Shown: positions 17,886 to 26,182 of the stretch, piece after piece
Numbering within the stretch: the stretch's first letter is position 1
Layout: each line of letters opens with the position of its first letter
DNA from: Aquibium microcysteis
GTDB taxonomy: Bacteria > Pseudomonadota > Alphaproteobacteria > Rhizobiales > Rhizobiaceae
Assembly: GCF_014495845.1 (NCBI RefSeq)
Contig: NZ_CP061080.1
Location: 2,345,001-2,409,000, forward strand
Direction: 5' to 3'
DNA length: 64,000 nt
Program-made: the position numbers and the translations under genes
Notes under the pieces: model-generated
What the model saw: only the letters and a program-made list of their open reading frames with translations
Told to the model about the DNA's origin: nothing
The model's database searches: none

Positions 17886-18689
17886 GTGGACGAGATCTTC
17901 ACCCGCATCGAACATGCCCGCACCTCCGACGAGGTGGTGCACCGCATCGAGGGGCTGATCCTGGAGGGCATCTTCCGGGCCGGCGACCGCCTGCCGGGCG
18001 AGCGCGACCTGTCGCGCCGCTTCGACGTCTCGCGCCCGATCCTGCGCGACGCGCTGAAGACGCTGGAGGCGAAGGGCCTGCTGGTCTCGCGCCATGGCGG
18101 CGGCACCCATGTCGCCGACATCGTCGGCGAGGTCTTCACCAAGCCGGTGCGCGATCTCGTCGCCACCCACAAGAAGGCCGCGCGCGATTTTCTGGAATAC
18201 CGCCGCGAACTCGAGAGCATCGCCGCCGACTACGCCGCCCGCAGGGCGACGGAAGACGACCGCTCGCTCATCGCCGGCATCGTCCTGCGCATGAAGGACG
18301 CACACGAACGCAGCGATTTCGAGGAAGAAGTCGCGCTCGACGTCGAACTGCACTCGGCGATCGGCGAATGCGCCCACAACGTCATCCTGCTGCACACGCT
18401 GCGCTCCTGCTACCGGCTGCTCGCCGACGACGTCTTCGTCAACCGCACGCTGATCTACGGCCTGCCCGGCGCCCGCGACGACCTGCTCGCCCAGCACCGG
18501 GCGATCGCCGAGGCGGTGCTGGCGGGCGATCCCGCGCGGGCCCGTGCGGCGGCGCGCGACCACATCGACTATGTCGAGCGCGCCAAGGACGAAGCCGAGC
18601 GCAGCCAGGACTGGCAGAAGGTCTCGCGGCTGCGCCGTATGCAGCGCATGGGTACCGAAACCGGCAAGACCGCAGGGAGCACGCATTGA
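17886..18689 (+). CDS. GntR/FadR-family transcriptional regulator (LutR/LldR-like)
   Basis: 267-aa regulator with an N-terminal winged helix-turn-helix (about 12-75; GIFRAGDRLPGERDLSRRFDVSRP, LEAKGLLVSRHGGGTHV) and a C-terminal all-helical FCD ligand domain (about 90-235). The FCD domain keeps acidic/His positions (ELESIAADYAAR, DVELHSAIGECAHN, QHRAIAEAVLAGD) that bind a metal and a hydroxyacid in this family. Start is a GTG with GGAGGAG upstream. It directly precedes lutABC, overlapping lutA by TTGA, so L-lactate or a related 2-hydroxyacid is the likely effector. A near-perfect palindrome lies in front. Confidence 0.9.
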   Translation: MDEIFTRIEHARTSDEVVHRIEGLILEGIFRAGDRLPGERDLSRRFDVSRPILRDALKTLEAKGLLVSRHGGGTHVADIVGEVFTKPVRDLVATHKKAARDFLEYRRELESIAADYAARRATEDDRSLIAGIVLRMKDAHERSDFEEEVALDVELHSAIGECAHNVILLHTLRSCYRLLADDVFVNRTLIYGLPGARDDLLAQHRAIAEAVLAGDPARARAAARDHIDYVERAKDEAERSQDWQKVSRLRRMQRMGTETGKTAGSTH

Positions 18690-19456
18690 CCGTGGCGAGT
18701 GACAAACCGAAGGTGGGGCTCTTCGTGACCTGCCTCGTCGACCTGTTCAGGCCCGTCGTGGGCTTCGCCGCGGTGAAGCTCATCGAGGAGGCCGGCTGCA
18801 ACGTCGACGTGCCGATGGCGCAGACCTGCTGCGGCCAGCCGGCCTACAATTCCGGCGACCGCCACGACGCACGCATGATCGCCGAGAACACCATCCGCGC
18901 CTTCGAAGGCTTCGACTACGTCGTGGCGCCCTCCGGCTCCTGCGCCGGCATGCTGAAGAAGCACTATCCGGCCCTCTTCAAGGGCGATCCCCGCTGGGAG
19001 GAGCGCGCGAAAGCCTTCTCGGCCAAGGTGCACGAGCTGGTCTCTTTCCTGGCCGACGTGCGCGGCATGGACCGCGTGACGGCGTCGGGCAGCGGCTCGG
19101 TCACCTACCATGATTCCTGTTCGGGCCTGCGGGAGCTCGGCGTGAAGGCGCAGCCCCGCGCGCTCCTCGCCTCCATGCCCGGCATCGAACTGCGCGAGAT
19201 GCGCGACCCCGACGTCTGCTGCGGCTTCGGCGGCACCTTCTGCGTCAAGTATCCCGACGTCTCCAATTCGATCGTCGAGACCAAGACGCGGGCCATCGTC
19301 GAGAGCGGCGCCGGCACCCTGCTCGCCGGCGACCTCGGCTGCCTGATGAACATGGCCGGCAAGCTGAAGCGCCAGGGGGCGCCCGTCGAGGCCCGCCACG
19401 TGGCGGAGGTGCTCGCCGGCCTCACCGACGGCGCACCGATCGGCGGGAAGGACTGA
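18686..19456 (+). CDS. lutA: lactate utilisation protein A, Fe-S oxidoreductase subunit
   Basis: 256-aa protein made of two CCG (cysteine-rich) domains: PMAQTCCGQPAYNSGD near residue 50 and PDVCCGFGGTFCVKY near 175, with the paired Cys in LFVTCLVD and HDSCSG. It is one subunit of the LutABC complex that oxidises L-lactate to pyruvate. The proposed start is a TTG overlapping the stop of the regulator (TTGA) with GGGAG 6 nt upstream; GTG at 18692 is the alternative. It is 2 nt upstream of lutB and clearly part of one operon. Confidence 0.92.
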   Translation: MTVASDKPKVGLFVTCLVDLFRPVVGFAAVKLIEEAGCNVDVPMAQTCCGQPAYNSGDRHDARMIAENTIRAFEGFDYVVAPSGSCAGMLKKHYPALFKGDPRWEERAKAFSAKVHELVSFLADVRGMDRVTASGSGSVTYHDSCSGLRELGVKAQPRALLASMPGIELREMRDPDVCCGFGGTFCVKYPDVSNSIVETKTRAIVESGAGTLLAGDLGCLMNMAGKLKRQGAPVEARHVAEVLAGLTDGAPIGGKD

Positions 19457-19458
19457 CC

Positions 19459-20895
19459 ATGCAGATCACCTCCCCTTCCTTCAAGCAGAACGCCCGCCAC
19501 GCGCTGGACGACGTCCAGCTGCAGAAGGCGTTGGGCAATGTCCGCGCCGGCTTCATCGACAAGCGCCAGAAGGCCGTCGACGCCCTGCCCGAGTTCGATG
19601 CCCTGCGCGACAGCGCCCGCGACATCAAGAACCACACGCTGGAGCACCTCGACCTCTATCTCGAGGCCTACGAGCAGAAGGTCACCGCGGCGGGCGGCCA
19701 CGTGCACTGGGCCGAGACGGCCGCCGACGCCCGCAGCATCGTGCTCGACCTCTGCCGCACCCGCGGCGCCCGAACGGTCACCAAGGGCAAGTCGATGATC
19801 ACCGAGGAGATCGCGCTCAACGATTTCCTCGACGCGTCCGGCATCGTCCCGGTCGAGACCGATCTCGGCGAATACATCATCCAGCTGCGCGGCGAGCACC
19901 CGAGCCACATCATCGCGCCGGCCGTCCACGTCAACCAGGACCAGGTCGAGGCCGACTTCCGCCGCGTCCACACCCATCTGCCCGCCGACCGCGACCTGAC
20001 CGAACCCGAGACACTGCTCGACGAGGCGCGCAAGGTGCTGCGCGCCAAGTATTTCGAGGCCGACATCGGCATCACCGGCGCCAATTTCCTCGTCGCCGAG
20101 ACCGGCTCCTCGATCATCGTCACCAACGAGGGCAATGGCGACCTCACCCAGATCCTGCCGCGCATCCACGTCGTCATCGCCTCGATCGAGAAGATCGTGC
20201 CGACGCTGAACGACGCCGCCCAGATCCTGCGCGTGCTCGCCCGCTCCGCCACCGGCCAGGACATGAGCGTCTACACCACGCTCTCCACCGGCCCGCGGCG
20301 GCCGGGCGACCCGGACGGGCCGGACGAGTATCACGTCATCCTGCTCGACAACGGCCGCTCGGCCATGCTCGGCACGGAGTTCCAGGAGATGCTGCGCTGC
20401 ATCCGCTGCGGCGCCTGCATGAACCACTGCCCGGTCTATCATTCGATCGGCGGCCACGCCTATGGCTGGGTCTATCCCGGACCGATGGGCGCGGTGCTGA
20501 CGCCCGCCCTGGTCGGCGTCGAGAAGGGCGGCCACCTGCCCAACGCGTCGACCTTCTGCGGCCGCTGCGAGAGCGTCTGCCCGATGAGGATCCCGCTGCC
20601 GAAGATGATGCGCCACTGGCGCGAGAAGGAGTTCGAGCGAGGCCTGAATCCCGCCACGCAGCGCTACGGCCTGAAGGCCTGGGCCTTCTTCGCCCGCCGC
20701 CCGCGGCTCTACGCGCTCGCCACCTCGATCGCCATTCCCGTGCTCGGCGCCGTCGGCAAGGCCAAGGGCCGCTTCTCCTGGCTGCCCTTCGCCGGCGGCT
20801 GGACGAAGCACCGCGAGATGCCCGCGCCCGAAACCCGTACCTTCCGCCAGCAATGGAGCCAGCGCGAGGCGCTGAAGCAGGGAGGCCGGGCATGA
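19459..20895 (+). CDS. lutB: lactate utilisation protein B, Fe-S/LUD-domain subunit
   Basis: 478-aa protein with an N-terminal LUD domain (about 60-290; RGARTVTKGKSMITEEIALND, GITGANFLVAETGSSIIVTNEGN) and two [4Fe-4S] motifs, CIRCGACMNHCP (about 315) and CGRCESVCPMRIP (about 368). The C-terminal DUF3390-like tail ends with the FRQQW segment common to LutB. Works with LutA and LutC in L-lactate oxidation. Length is typical. The stop overlaps lutC's ATG. Confidence 0.94.
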   Translation: MQITSPSFKQNARHALDDVQLQKALGNVRAGFIDKRQKAVDALPEFDALRDSARDIKNHTLEHLDLYLEAYEQKVTAAGGHVHWAETAADARSIVLDLCRTRGARTVTKGKSMITEEIALNDFLDASGIVPVETDLGEYIIQLRGEHPSHIIAPAVHVNQDQVEADFRRVHTHLPADRDLTEPETLLDEARKVLRAKYFEADIGITGANFLVAETGSSIIVTNEGNGDLTQILPRIHVVIASIEKIVPTLNDAAQILRVLARSATGQDMSVYTTLSTGPRRPGDPDGPDEYHVILLDNGRSAMLGTEFQEMLRCIRCGACMNHCPVYHSIGGHAYGWVYPGPMGAVLTPALVGVEKGGHLPNASTFCGRCESVCPMRIPLPKMMRHWREKEFERGLNPATQRYGLKAWAFFARRPRLYALATSIAIPVLGAVGKAKGRFSWLPFAGGWTKHREMPAPETRTFRQQWSQREALKQGGRA

Positions 20896-21560
20896 CCCCG
20901 CGCGCAGCCATCCTGGGCAAGATCCGCAGCGCCCTGTCCGGTGCCGACGACGCCGCGCGCCGCGCCGCCGTCGAGGCCCGTCTGTCGAAGGTGCCGAAGG
21001 GCGTCATCCCGGCGCGCGGCCAGCTCGACGACGTCTCCCGCATCGACCTGTTCTGCGCCATGGCCGAGAAGGTCACCTGCACGGTCGCCCGCGTCCGCTC
21101 GCACGACCACGTTCCCAAGGCCGTCAGCGACTATCTGCGCGCCCGCAATCTCCCCCACGCCGTCCGCGTCGGCGACGACAAGCGCCTGAAGTCGCTGCCC
21201 TGGGACCAGATCAAGACGCTGGAAATCCGCCGCGGCGCCTCCGACGGCAACGACGAGGCGGGCCTCTCCCATGCGCTGGCGGGCGTGGCCGAGACCGGCA
21301 CGCTCGTGCTGGCGTCGGGCAAGGACAACCCGACCACCATCAACTTCCTGCCCGAACACCACATCGTCGTCGTCGACGCCAAGGACATCGCCGGCGATCT
21401 CGAGACGGTGATGGGCAAGGTCCGGCGCAAGTTCGGCAAGGGCGAGATGCCGCGCACGCTGAACCTGATCACCGGCCCGTCGCGGTCGGGCGACATCGAG
21501 CAGAAGATCATCCTCGGCGCGCATGGTCCGCGCGCGGTGCATCTGATCGTCGTAGGATGA
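20892..21560 (+). CDS. lutC: lactate utilisation protein C (LUD domain)
   Basis: 222-aa LUD-domain protein with the family motifs GLSHALAGVAETGTLVLASGKDNPTTINFLPEHHIVVV and the C-terminal LITGPSRSGDIEQKIILGAHGPRAVHLIVVG. Third component of the lactate oxidation system. Start at 20892 is set by the ATGA overlap with lutB; the frame is open 39 nt further upstream. Its own stop overlaps the next gene in the same way. Confidence 0.94.
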   Translation: MTPRAAILGKIRSALSGADDAARRAAVEARLSKVPKGVIPARGQLDDVSRIDLFCAMAEKVTCTVARVRSHDHVPKAVSDYLRARNLPHAVRVGDDKRLKSLPWDQIKTLEIRRGASDGNDEAGLSHALAGVAETGTLVLASGKDNPTTINFLPEHHIVVVDAKDIAGDLETVMGKVRRKFGKGEMPRTLNLITGPSRSGDIEQKIILGAHGPRAVHLIVVG

Positions 21561-22297
21561 GCGTCCACTTTCTCGAGGCGGCGGGGCCGGAGGGCGTGCG
21601 GATCTACGCCATCGGCGACGTGCACGGCCGGCTCGACCTGCTGGCGCGCATGCACGACCTGATCGCCGCCGAGATCGAGCGCGACCGCCCGGCAGACTGG
21701 CGGGTGATCCACCTCGGCGACTTCGTCGATCGCGGTCCCGAATCGGCTGGCGTGCTGGACCTGCTGGCGCGCCGCGCGACGGAGGAGCCGCGTTTCCTCT
21801 CGGTCGTCGGCAACCACGATCTCGGCTTTCTCGACTTCCTCGCGGTTCCCGAGCCCGACGGCCTGTTCATGAACCATGGCGGCGTCGAGACCGCCCGTTC
21901 CTACGGCGTGTCGCTCGACGCCCGCGACCCGGTTGCCCTGGCGAGCGGCTGGACGGCGCTCGAGGCCGCGGTGCCGGCGAGCCACCGCGCGTTCCTCGCC
22001 GGACTCCCCTATTCGCTGAGCTTCGGCGACTTTTTCTTCTGCCACGCCGGCATCAGGCCGGGCATCCCGCTGTCGGATCAGTCGCGGGACGATCTCGTCT
22101 GGATCCGCCAGGCGTTTCACCATACCGGAGAGCTGCACCCCAAGGTGATCGTCCACGGCCACACGCCGAACGCCGAGCCCGAAATTCTCGCCAACCGTGT
22201 CAACGTCGACACCGCCGCCTGGCAGACCGGCAGGCTGACGGCCCTGGTGATCGAGGGTGTCGAGAAGCGGATCCTCCAGGCGGTCGCGCGGGCCTGA
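21557..22297 (+). CDS. metallophosphoesterase (serine/threonine phosphatase-like)
   Basis: 246-aa calcineurin-type phosphoesterase with all motif blocks in order: GDVHGRLD, GDFVDRGPES, VGNHDLGF, and the closing FFFCHAG and VHGHTPN. Two-metal catalysis is expected; the substrate (phosphoprotein, nucleotide or tetraphosphate) cannot be told. It starts by ATGA overlap with lutC, so it is co-transcribed with the lactate operon. That linkage is unusual for the family and may mean it acts on a phosphorylated by-product or regulator, which is only a guess. Confidence 0.9.
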   Translation: MSVHFLEAAGPEGVRIYAIGDVHGRLDLLARMHDLIAAEIERDRPADWRVIHLGDFVDRGPESAGVLDLLARRATEEPRFLSVVGNHDLGFLDFLAVPEPDGLFMNHGGVETARSYGVSLDARDPVALASGWTALEAAVPASHRAFLAGLPYSLSFGDFFFCHAGIRPGIPLSDQSRDDLVWIRQAFHHTGELHPKVIVHGHTPNAEPEILANRVNVDTAAWQTGRLTALVIEGVEKRILQAVARA

Positions 22298-22332
22298 CGG
22301 CCGCCATCGATCGCGTCTCCCGCAACGCGAAA

Positions 22333-22362
22333 CGGCCTTCCTCCGCAACGGGAGAAAGGCCG
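22333..22362. terminator. hairpin between convergent genes
   Basis: CGGCCTT pairs with AAGGCCG, with CTCC/GGAG continuing inside past one mismatch and a 6-nt loop. It lies between the stops of the phosphatase gene and the small minus-strand ORF. No U-run follows, so it is only a probable shared terminator. Confidence 0.45.
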
Positions 22363-22416
22363 CGCAAGTCCCGGACGGGATTCGGTGATCGGGGCAGCTC
22401 GAGCCCTGCGGCGAAG

Positions 22417-22557
22417 TCAGCGCTTGGTGGCGCCCACGCCGTAGCCGTCGACGACCTGATGGCCGGAGGCGGCATCGGCGGCATAGATGCCGGCGGCCCA
22501 CATGCCGATGCCGGACAACATGAAGAACGACAGAAGGGCAGCTTTCACGGGAGTCAT
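22417..22557 (-). CDS. 46-aa exported or membrane peptide (hypothetical)
   Basis: A short frame that reads MTPVKAALLSFFMLSGIGMW, then a small Ala-rich segment, and ends VVDGYGVGATKR-stop. The first 28 residues form a signal-peptide-like or single-pass helix ending near YAADA. Third codon positions are almost all G/C, as in real genes here. An upstream in-frame ATG at 22581 would add MRRNETTE; neither start has a good ribosome site. No family is recognised. It is expressed away from a T-rich region with a stem-loop (22611-22647). Confidence 0.55.
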   Translation of the reverse strand: MTPVKAALLSFFMLSGIGMWAAGIYAADAASGHQVVDGYGVGATKR

Positions 22558-22855
22558 CTCGGTTGTCTCGTTGCGTCGCATTTGAATCGACCGCGGTTAC
22601 TTTTCGGTTTCGTCTTCCACGCTTTAAGAACGTGCGTGGAAAAGACGACCGCAGGTCTCGGTTTCTTTTTTCGGCGGTCCCGGAAGCCCCCGTCCGGGCG
22701 GCGTCGTCATAGGGCTGTAGCCTCCGGCACGCCAGCGGTCCGTGAAGTCTTCCACACGGTTTCCCGGGCGCGTGCCCAAAATGTCACGCGGCATCATTCG
22801 GTTCCGGCAAAAAACGACCCTTCCCGAAAGCCGCGCGAAACCGGCGCGGGAGAGC
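22558..22855. other. AT-richer intergenic region with imperfect stem-loop
   Basis: The region between the 46-aa ORF and the amidotransferase gene contains CGTCTTCCACGC (22611-22622) and GCGTGGAAAAGACG (22634-22647). They pair apart from two unpaired A bases. A U-rich stretch, GGTTTCTTTTTT, lies about 20 nt further on. It could be promoter DNA of the small ORF or a terminator-like structure. I see no other gene. Confidence 0.4.
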
Positions 22856-23554
22856 TCAGACCATCGCCACCCAGGCGCGCGCGAGCGCTAGGCCCGCCGC
22901 ATCGGCGACGGGGCCGTGCCGTGCCGATTCGGGGCCGAGCCGGTCCTGCCAGCCCGGCTGCCGCTCCGCCAGATAGTCTGAGAATTCTCCGCTCCAGCGA
23001 TGCACCAGCTTCGTGTCCGCCTCGAAGTGGAACTGGATGCCGTAACCCGCGCGGCCGATGCGGAAGGCCTGGTTCTCGGCAACGTCGTTGCCGGCCAGCC
23101 TGATCGCCCCCCTCGGCAGCGTAAAGGTGTCGTCGTGCCACTGGAAGGTCGGAAACCGCCTTCCCGCCGCCCGCAGCACCGGGTCGGCCGCGCCCTCTTC
23201 CGTGAGTGACACCTCGCGCCATCCGAACTCGGGCGCCGCGCCGATCAGGTTCTTCGCCCCGAAGGCGCGGGCCAGGAGCTGCGAGCCGAGGCAGACGCCG
23301 AGCACCGCGCGGTCGGCCAGCGCGAAGTCGCGCATCAGCGCCACCAGCTCCGGCAGATAGGGGTGCTCGTCGTCGGCCAGCGCATTCTGCGCTCCGCCGA
23401 GCACGATCAGCCCGTCATGCCCGTCGGTCGTCGACGGCAGCGCCTCGCCCTCGTGCGCCTGCACCAGGTCGACCGCGGCTTCCGCTTCGGCGAGCGCCCT
23501 CGCGATCTGGCCGAGGCCGGTGCCTGCGTGGTTCTGGACGGCGAGGATGCGCAT
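22856..23554 (-). CDS. class I glutamine amidotransferase (GMP-synthase-like GATase)
   Basis: 232-aa stand-alone GATase. The nucleophile elbow is LGVCLGSQLLARAFGA (Cys near residue 85) and the catalytic His is in GIQFHFEAD (near 175). The start MRILAVQNHAGTGLGQI at 23554 is the usual beginning; the frame is open to 23617. Such proteins hydrolyse glutamine or gamma-glutamyl amides, and some act in polyamine breakdown or detoxification. A putrescine system lies elsewhere in the window, but there is no direct link. It is divergent from the next gene. Confidence 0.88.
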   Translation of the reverse strand: MRILAVQNHAGTGLGQIARALAEAEAAVDLVQAHEGEALPSTTDGHDGLIVLGGAQNALADDEHPYLPELVALMRDFALADRAVLGVCLGSQLLARAFGAKNLIGAAPEFGWREVSLTEEGAADPVLRAAGRRFPTFQWHDDTFTLPRGAIRLAGNDVAENQAFRIGRAGYGIQFHFEADTKLVHRWSGEFSDYLAERQPGWQDRLGPESARHGPVADAAGLALARAWVAMV

Positions 23555-23634
23555 GCGGCGGTTTCCGTGTGGCGGATGGGACGGCCGAAGCGATAGCATG
23601 GCGGGCACGCCGCGCAAGCCGCAGGGAGACCGGG

Positions 23635-24291
23635 ATGCCGCTCCAGAACCGCGTCGACCCTTTCGGAACGATCCGCGCCGACCCGGCCCGCGGGCTCTTC
23701 ACCGGCAATCGCGGCATCCTCCACGATCCCGCGACGAAGACGCTCCTGTCCCGCCGCTGGACCACGAAGGCCTGGATCGTCTGCGCCTGCGTCTACAAGG
23801 GGCAGAAGCGCGAGCCGATGGGCCGCAACGCGCCGGGCGGCGGCGCCGGCTGGACCGAACTGTTCTTCCTCGACGAAGTCACAGCGCTCGCCGCCGGCCA
23901 CCGCCCCTGCTTCACCTGCCGGCGCGACGCCGCAACGCGCTTTGCGACGGCCTTCGCCGCCGGGCAGGGCCGCGCGCGCCTGTCCGCGCCGCAGATCGAC
24001 GCCATCCTGCACGCCGAGCGTCTCGCCTCGGCGCCCGACGCGCTGCGCCCGCCCTGCATGGATCCGGCCGCACTCCCGGACGGCGCGATGCTCGCCGAAG
24101 GCGACGATGTCTTCGCCGTCCGCGCCGGCCGTCTGCTGCCCTGGCGATTCGAGGGCTACGGCCCGCCCCTGCCGTCAATGGCCGCGACGGGGACGGCCGG
24201 CCTCACGGTCCTCACGCCGCCCGCCACCCTCGCCGCTCTCGCCGCAGGCTATGCGCCCGTCTGGCATGCGACGGCGCACGGTCGGGCCTGA
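23635..24291 (+). CDS. conserved hypothetical protein with CxxC motif
   Basis: 218-aa soluble protein. The N-terminal half has MPLQNRVDPFGTIRADPARG, LFTGNRGILHDP and RRWTTKAWIVCACVYKG, then WTELFFLDEVTALAAGHRPCFTCRRDAA. The CFTC pair with a nearby histidine (GHRP) and CAC could bind a metal or resemble an HNH-type zinc knuckle, but no full nuclease motif is clear. Length and GC are ordinary, and coding bias is good. I believe relatives exist in other alphaproteobacteria but know no function. Divergent from the GATase gene. Confidence 0.8.
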   Translation: MPLQNRVDPFGTIRADPARGLFTGNRGILHDPATKTLLSRRWTTKAWIVCACVYKGQKREPMGRNAPGGGAGWTELFFLDEVTALAAGHRPCFTCRRDAATRFATAFAAGQGRARLSAPQIDAILHAERLASAPDALRPPCMDPAALPDGAMLAEGDDVFAVRAGRLLPWRFEGYGPPLPSMAATGTAGLTVLTPPATLAALAAGYAPVWHATAHGRA

Positions 24292-24370
24292 TGCGTCCGA
24301 CTCTGGTCGCCGATGCAGATTTCAACTATATCTTCCCTCGCCGCGCCGGGCAGGCGACTGGAGCAGACCG

Positions 24371-24649
24371 ATGGATGCGAAAGAAGCTGTTAAATCCGCC
24401 AAGAGATATGTCTCCGAGATGCTTTCGGAAGAAGGCATCGTCAATCTCGGACTTGAAGAGATAGAACGAGACGACGCCGAGAAGACGTGGAACATCACCG
24501 TCGGTTTTTCGCGACCATGGAACACCGCGAAGGGACCTCTTTCGACCCTGTCCGGCGAGATACCGGCACGGCGGGCGTACAGGGTCATTCGCATTCGCGA
24601 ATCCGACGGCGAAGTTCTTTCGATGAAGCGGAAAGAGGCACTGGATTGA
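24371..24649 (+). CDS. small conserved hypothetical protein, possible antitoxin-like partner
   Basis: 92-aa acidic/basic protein beginning MDAKEAVKSAKRYVSEMLSEEG and containing NITVGFSRPWN. Base composition is lower in GC than its neighbours, hinting at transfer. Its stop overlaps an open frame that looks like the C-terminal end of a PIN-domain toxin (24627-24824). Pairs of this kind exist, so it may be the surviving half of a two-gene module. Start at 24371 has no strong ribosome site. Function unknown. Confidence 0.7.
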   Translation: MDAKEAVKSAKRYVSEMLSEEGIVNLGLEEIERDDAEKTWNITVGFSRPWNTAKGPLSTLSGEIPARRAYRVIRIRESDGEVLSMKRKEALD

Positions 24650-24824
24650 GCGGCCGGAGTTCCGGTGGCTGGGCCTGAGCGATACCGTCAACCTGCTTCT
24701 TGCCTCCAAAGAGACCCTGATCCTGACGTCGGATGTCGCCCTCTACGTGGCCGCGCAGAATGCCGGTCTTCCCAGCGAGAATTTCAATCACTGGAAAGAC
24801 CGTCGGCCGGACTACCGGATGTGA
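24627..24824 (+). pseudogene. truncated PIN-domain-like toxin remnant
   Basis: The frame is open from just after a stop at 24624 to the TGA at 24822-24824. It reads WLGLSDTVNLLLASKETL, ILTSDVALYVAAQNAGLP and SENFNHWKDRRPDYRM, resembling the last third of a PIN protein with a conserved TSD acidic motif. No ATG, GTG or TTG start precedes the motif within the frame; only a rare ATT overlaps the upstream gene's stop. The N-terminal catalytic Asp region is absent, so the gene is probably decayed. Confidence 0.55.
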
Positions 24825-24889
24825 CGGGCGCTTGACGGTCTTTCCCTCCCGGCCTTGACCGCGCCACGCGACTGACGCAGGAACACGGC

Positions 24890-25627
24890 ATGCGCGCAAA
24901 CTACCGTATGCAGAGGCTCTTCGTCGCCACCGAACTCGTCCAGGGCCAGCCCTTCGAGGTCGACCCCGCCCAGGCGCACTACCTGCTGAACGTGCTCAGG
25001 ATGGCCGAGGGCTCGGAACTTCTCGTCTTCAACGGCCGCGACGGCGAATGGCTGGCGAGCGTGGCCGCGGCGGGCAAGAAGAAGGCTTCGCTGGTGCCCC
25101 TCGGCCAGACGCGGGCCCAGCCGCGCCTGCCCGACCTGCTCTACTGTTTCGCGCCGCTGAAGCAGGGCCGGCTCGACTACATGGTGCAGAAGGCGGTCGA
25201 AATGGGCGCCGGCACGCTGCAGCCCGTCATCACCCAGCACACCCAGATGTCGAACGTCGGCGTCGAGCGCCTGCAGTCCAACGCGCTGGAGGCGGCCGAG
25301 CAGTGCGGCATCCTCGCCGTGCCCGTCGTCAACGAGGTCATCAAGCTCGAGCGGCTGCTCTGGGAATGGGAGGAAGGTCGCCGGCTGATCTTCTGCGACG
25401 AGGGCGTGGCCACCAACAACCCGCTCGACATCCTCGCCACCGTGCGCGAGCGCCGGCTCGGCGTCCTCGTCGGACCCGAAGGCGGCTTTTCCGACGAGGA
25501 ACGCCGACAGCTGCGCGGTCTGCCCTTCGTCACCCCCATCCCGCTCGGCCCCCGCATCCTGCGCGCCGACACGGCGGCGGTGGCGGCGCTCGCCGTCGTG
25601 CAGGCGGCGATCGGCGACTGGCGCTAG
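24890..25627 (+). CDS. rsmE: 16S rRNA m3U1498 methyltransferase
   Basis: 245-aa SPOUT-class methyltransferase that methylates U1498 of 16S rRNA. The N-terminal PUA-like domain ([10 protein letters not shown] to about 75) precedes the knotted SAM-binding domain. There [38 protein letters not shown] and [16 protein letters not shown] are diagnostic. Start at 24890, or M7 at 24908. Single-gene unit. In many rhizobia gshA lies close by, and here it is about 3 kb downstream after a block of small genes. Confidence 0.96.
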   Translation: MRANYRMQRLFVATELVQGQPFEVDPAQAHYLLNVLRMAEGSELLVFNGRDGEWLASVAAAGKKKASLVPLGQTRAQPRLPDLLYCFAPLKQGRLDYMVQKAVEMGAGTLQPVITQHTQMSNVGVERLQSNALEAAEQCGILAVPVVNEVIKLERLLWEWEEGRRLIFCDEGVATNNPLDILATVRERRLGVLVGPEGGFSDEERRQLRGLPFVTPIPLGPRILRADTAAVAALAVVQAAIGDWR

Positions 25628-25645
25628 CCGGGCGGAAGGCTGGAG

Positions 25646-26116
25646 TCACCCGTCGAGGTGCCTGGCGAAGTAGAGGGTCGTGCCGCCCATGAAGGGTTCT
25701 TGCTTCGTCACGCGAAAGCCCCGCCTTGTGTAGAACGCGACGTTCTCGGCGAAGTCGGCATTGGTCAACAGGCGCAGCTCCGACAGCCCGGCACGCCTCG
25801 CCTGGTCCTCGGCCGTCTCCAGAAGCCGTCGTCCCACGCCCCTGCCCTGGAACGACGGGAGAACCGCCAGGTTCTCGATCCAGACGTGATCGGCGAAGAT
25901 CATCGTCTCGATGATGCCCGCAAGCGTCGTGCCGGCATGCGCCAGCAGCACGTCGTGCTCGGCGATGGCCTTGCGGTAGTCGACCGTCATCGGCCTCGGC
26001 TCGCGGCCGATCACGGGGATCCACTTCGCATAGGCCGCCCGCACGAGGTCCCGCACGGAATCGGCATCGCCGCCCTCGGCCGGCGTCAGGGTGAGCGGTT
26101 GCACGGGCGTTTCCAT
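25646..26116 (-). CDS. GNAT-family N-acetyltransferase
   Basis: 156-aa GCN5-type acetyltransferase. The acetyl-CoA loop is VLPSFQGRGVGRRLLETAEDQARRAG (Q/RxxGxG/A type), followed by LRLLTNADFAENVAFYTRRGF, the usual last strands. Substrate unknown. The chosen ATG (METPVQPL) is at 26116; the in-frame ATG at 26134 directly abuts the U-run of the upstream terminator, making that start less likely. It is convergent with rsmE. Confidence 0.87.
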   Translation of the reverse strand: METPVQPLTLTPAEGGDADSVRDLVRAAYAKWIPVIGREPRPMTVDYRKAIAEHDVLLAHAGTTLAGIIETMIFADHVWIENLAVLPSFQGRGVGRRLLETAEDQARRAGLSELRLLTNADFAENVAFYTRRGFRVTKQEPFMGGTTLYFARHLDG

Positions 26117-26136
26117 CCTTCGGTTCGAGAGCATGA

Positions 26137-26162
26137 AAAAACCCGCCGGCCGGATGGCGGGC
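26137..26162 (-). terminator. rho-independent terminator after the PIN-domain gene
   Basis: On the minus strand CCCGCC and GGCGGG form a stem around an 8-nt loop, immediately followed by six U. It lies 21 nt after the PIN gene's stop and directly before the GNAT gene, separating the two transcripts. Confidence 0.82.
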
Positions 26163-26182
26163 GGGCTGCGAGGCCCGCGAAC

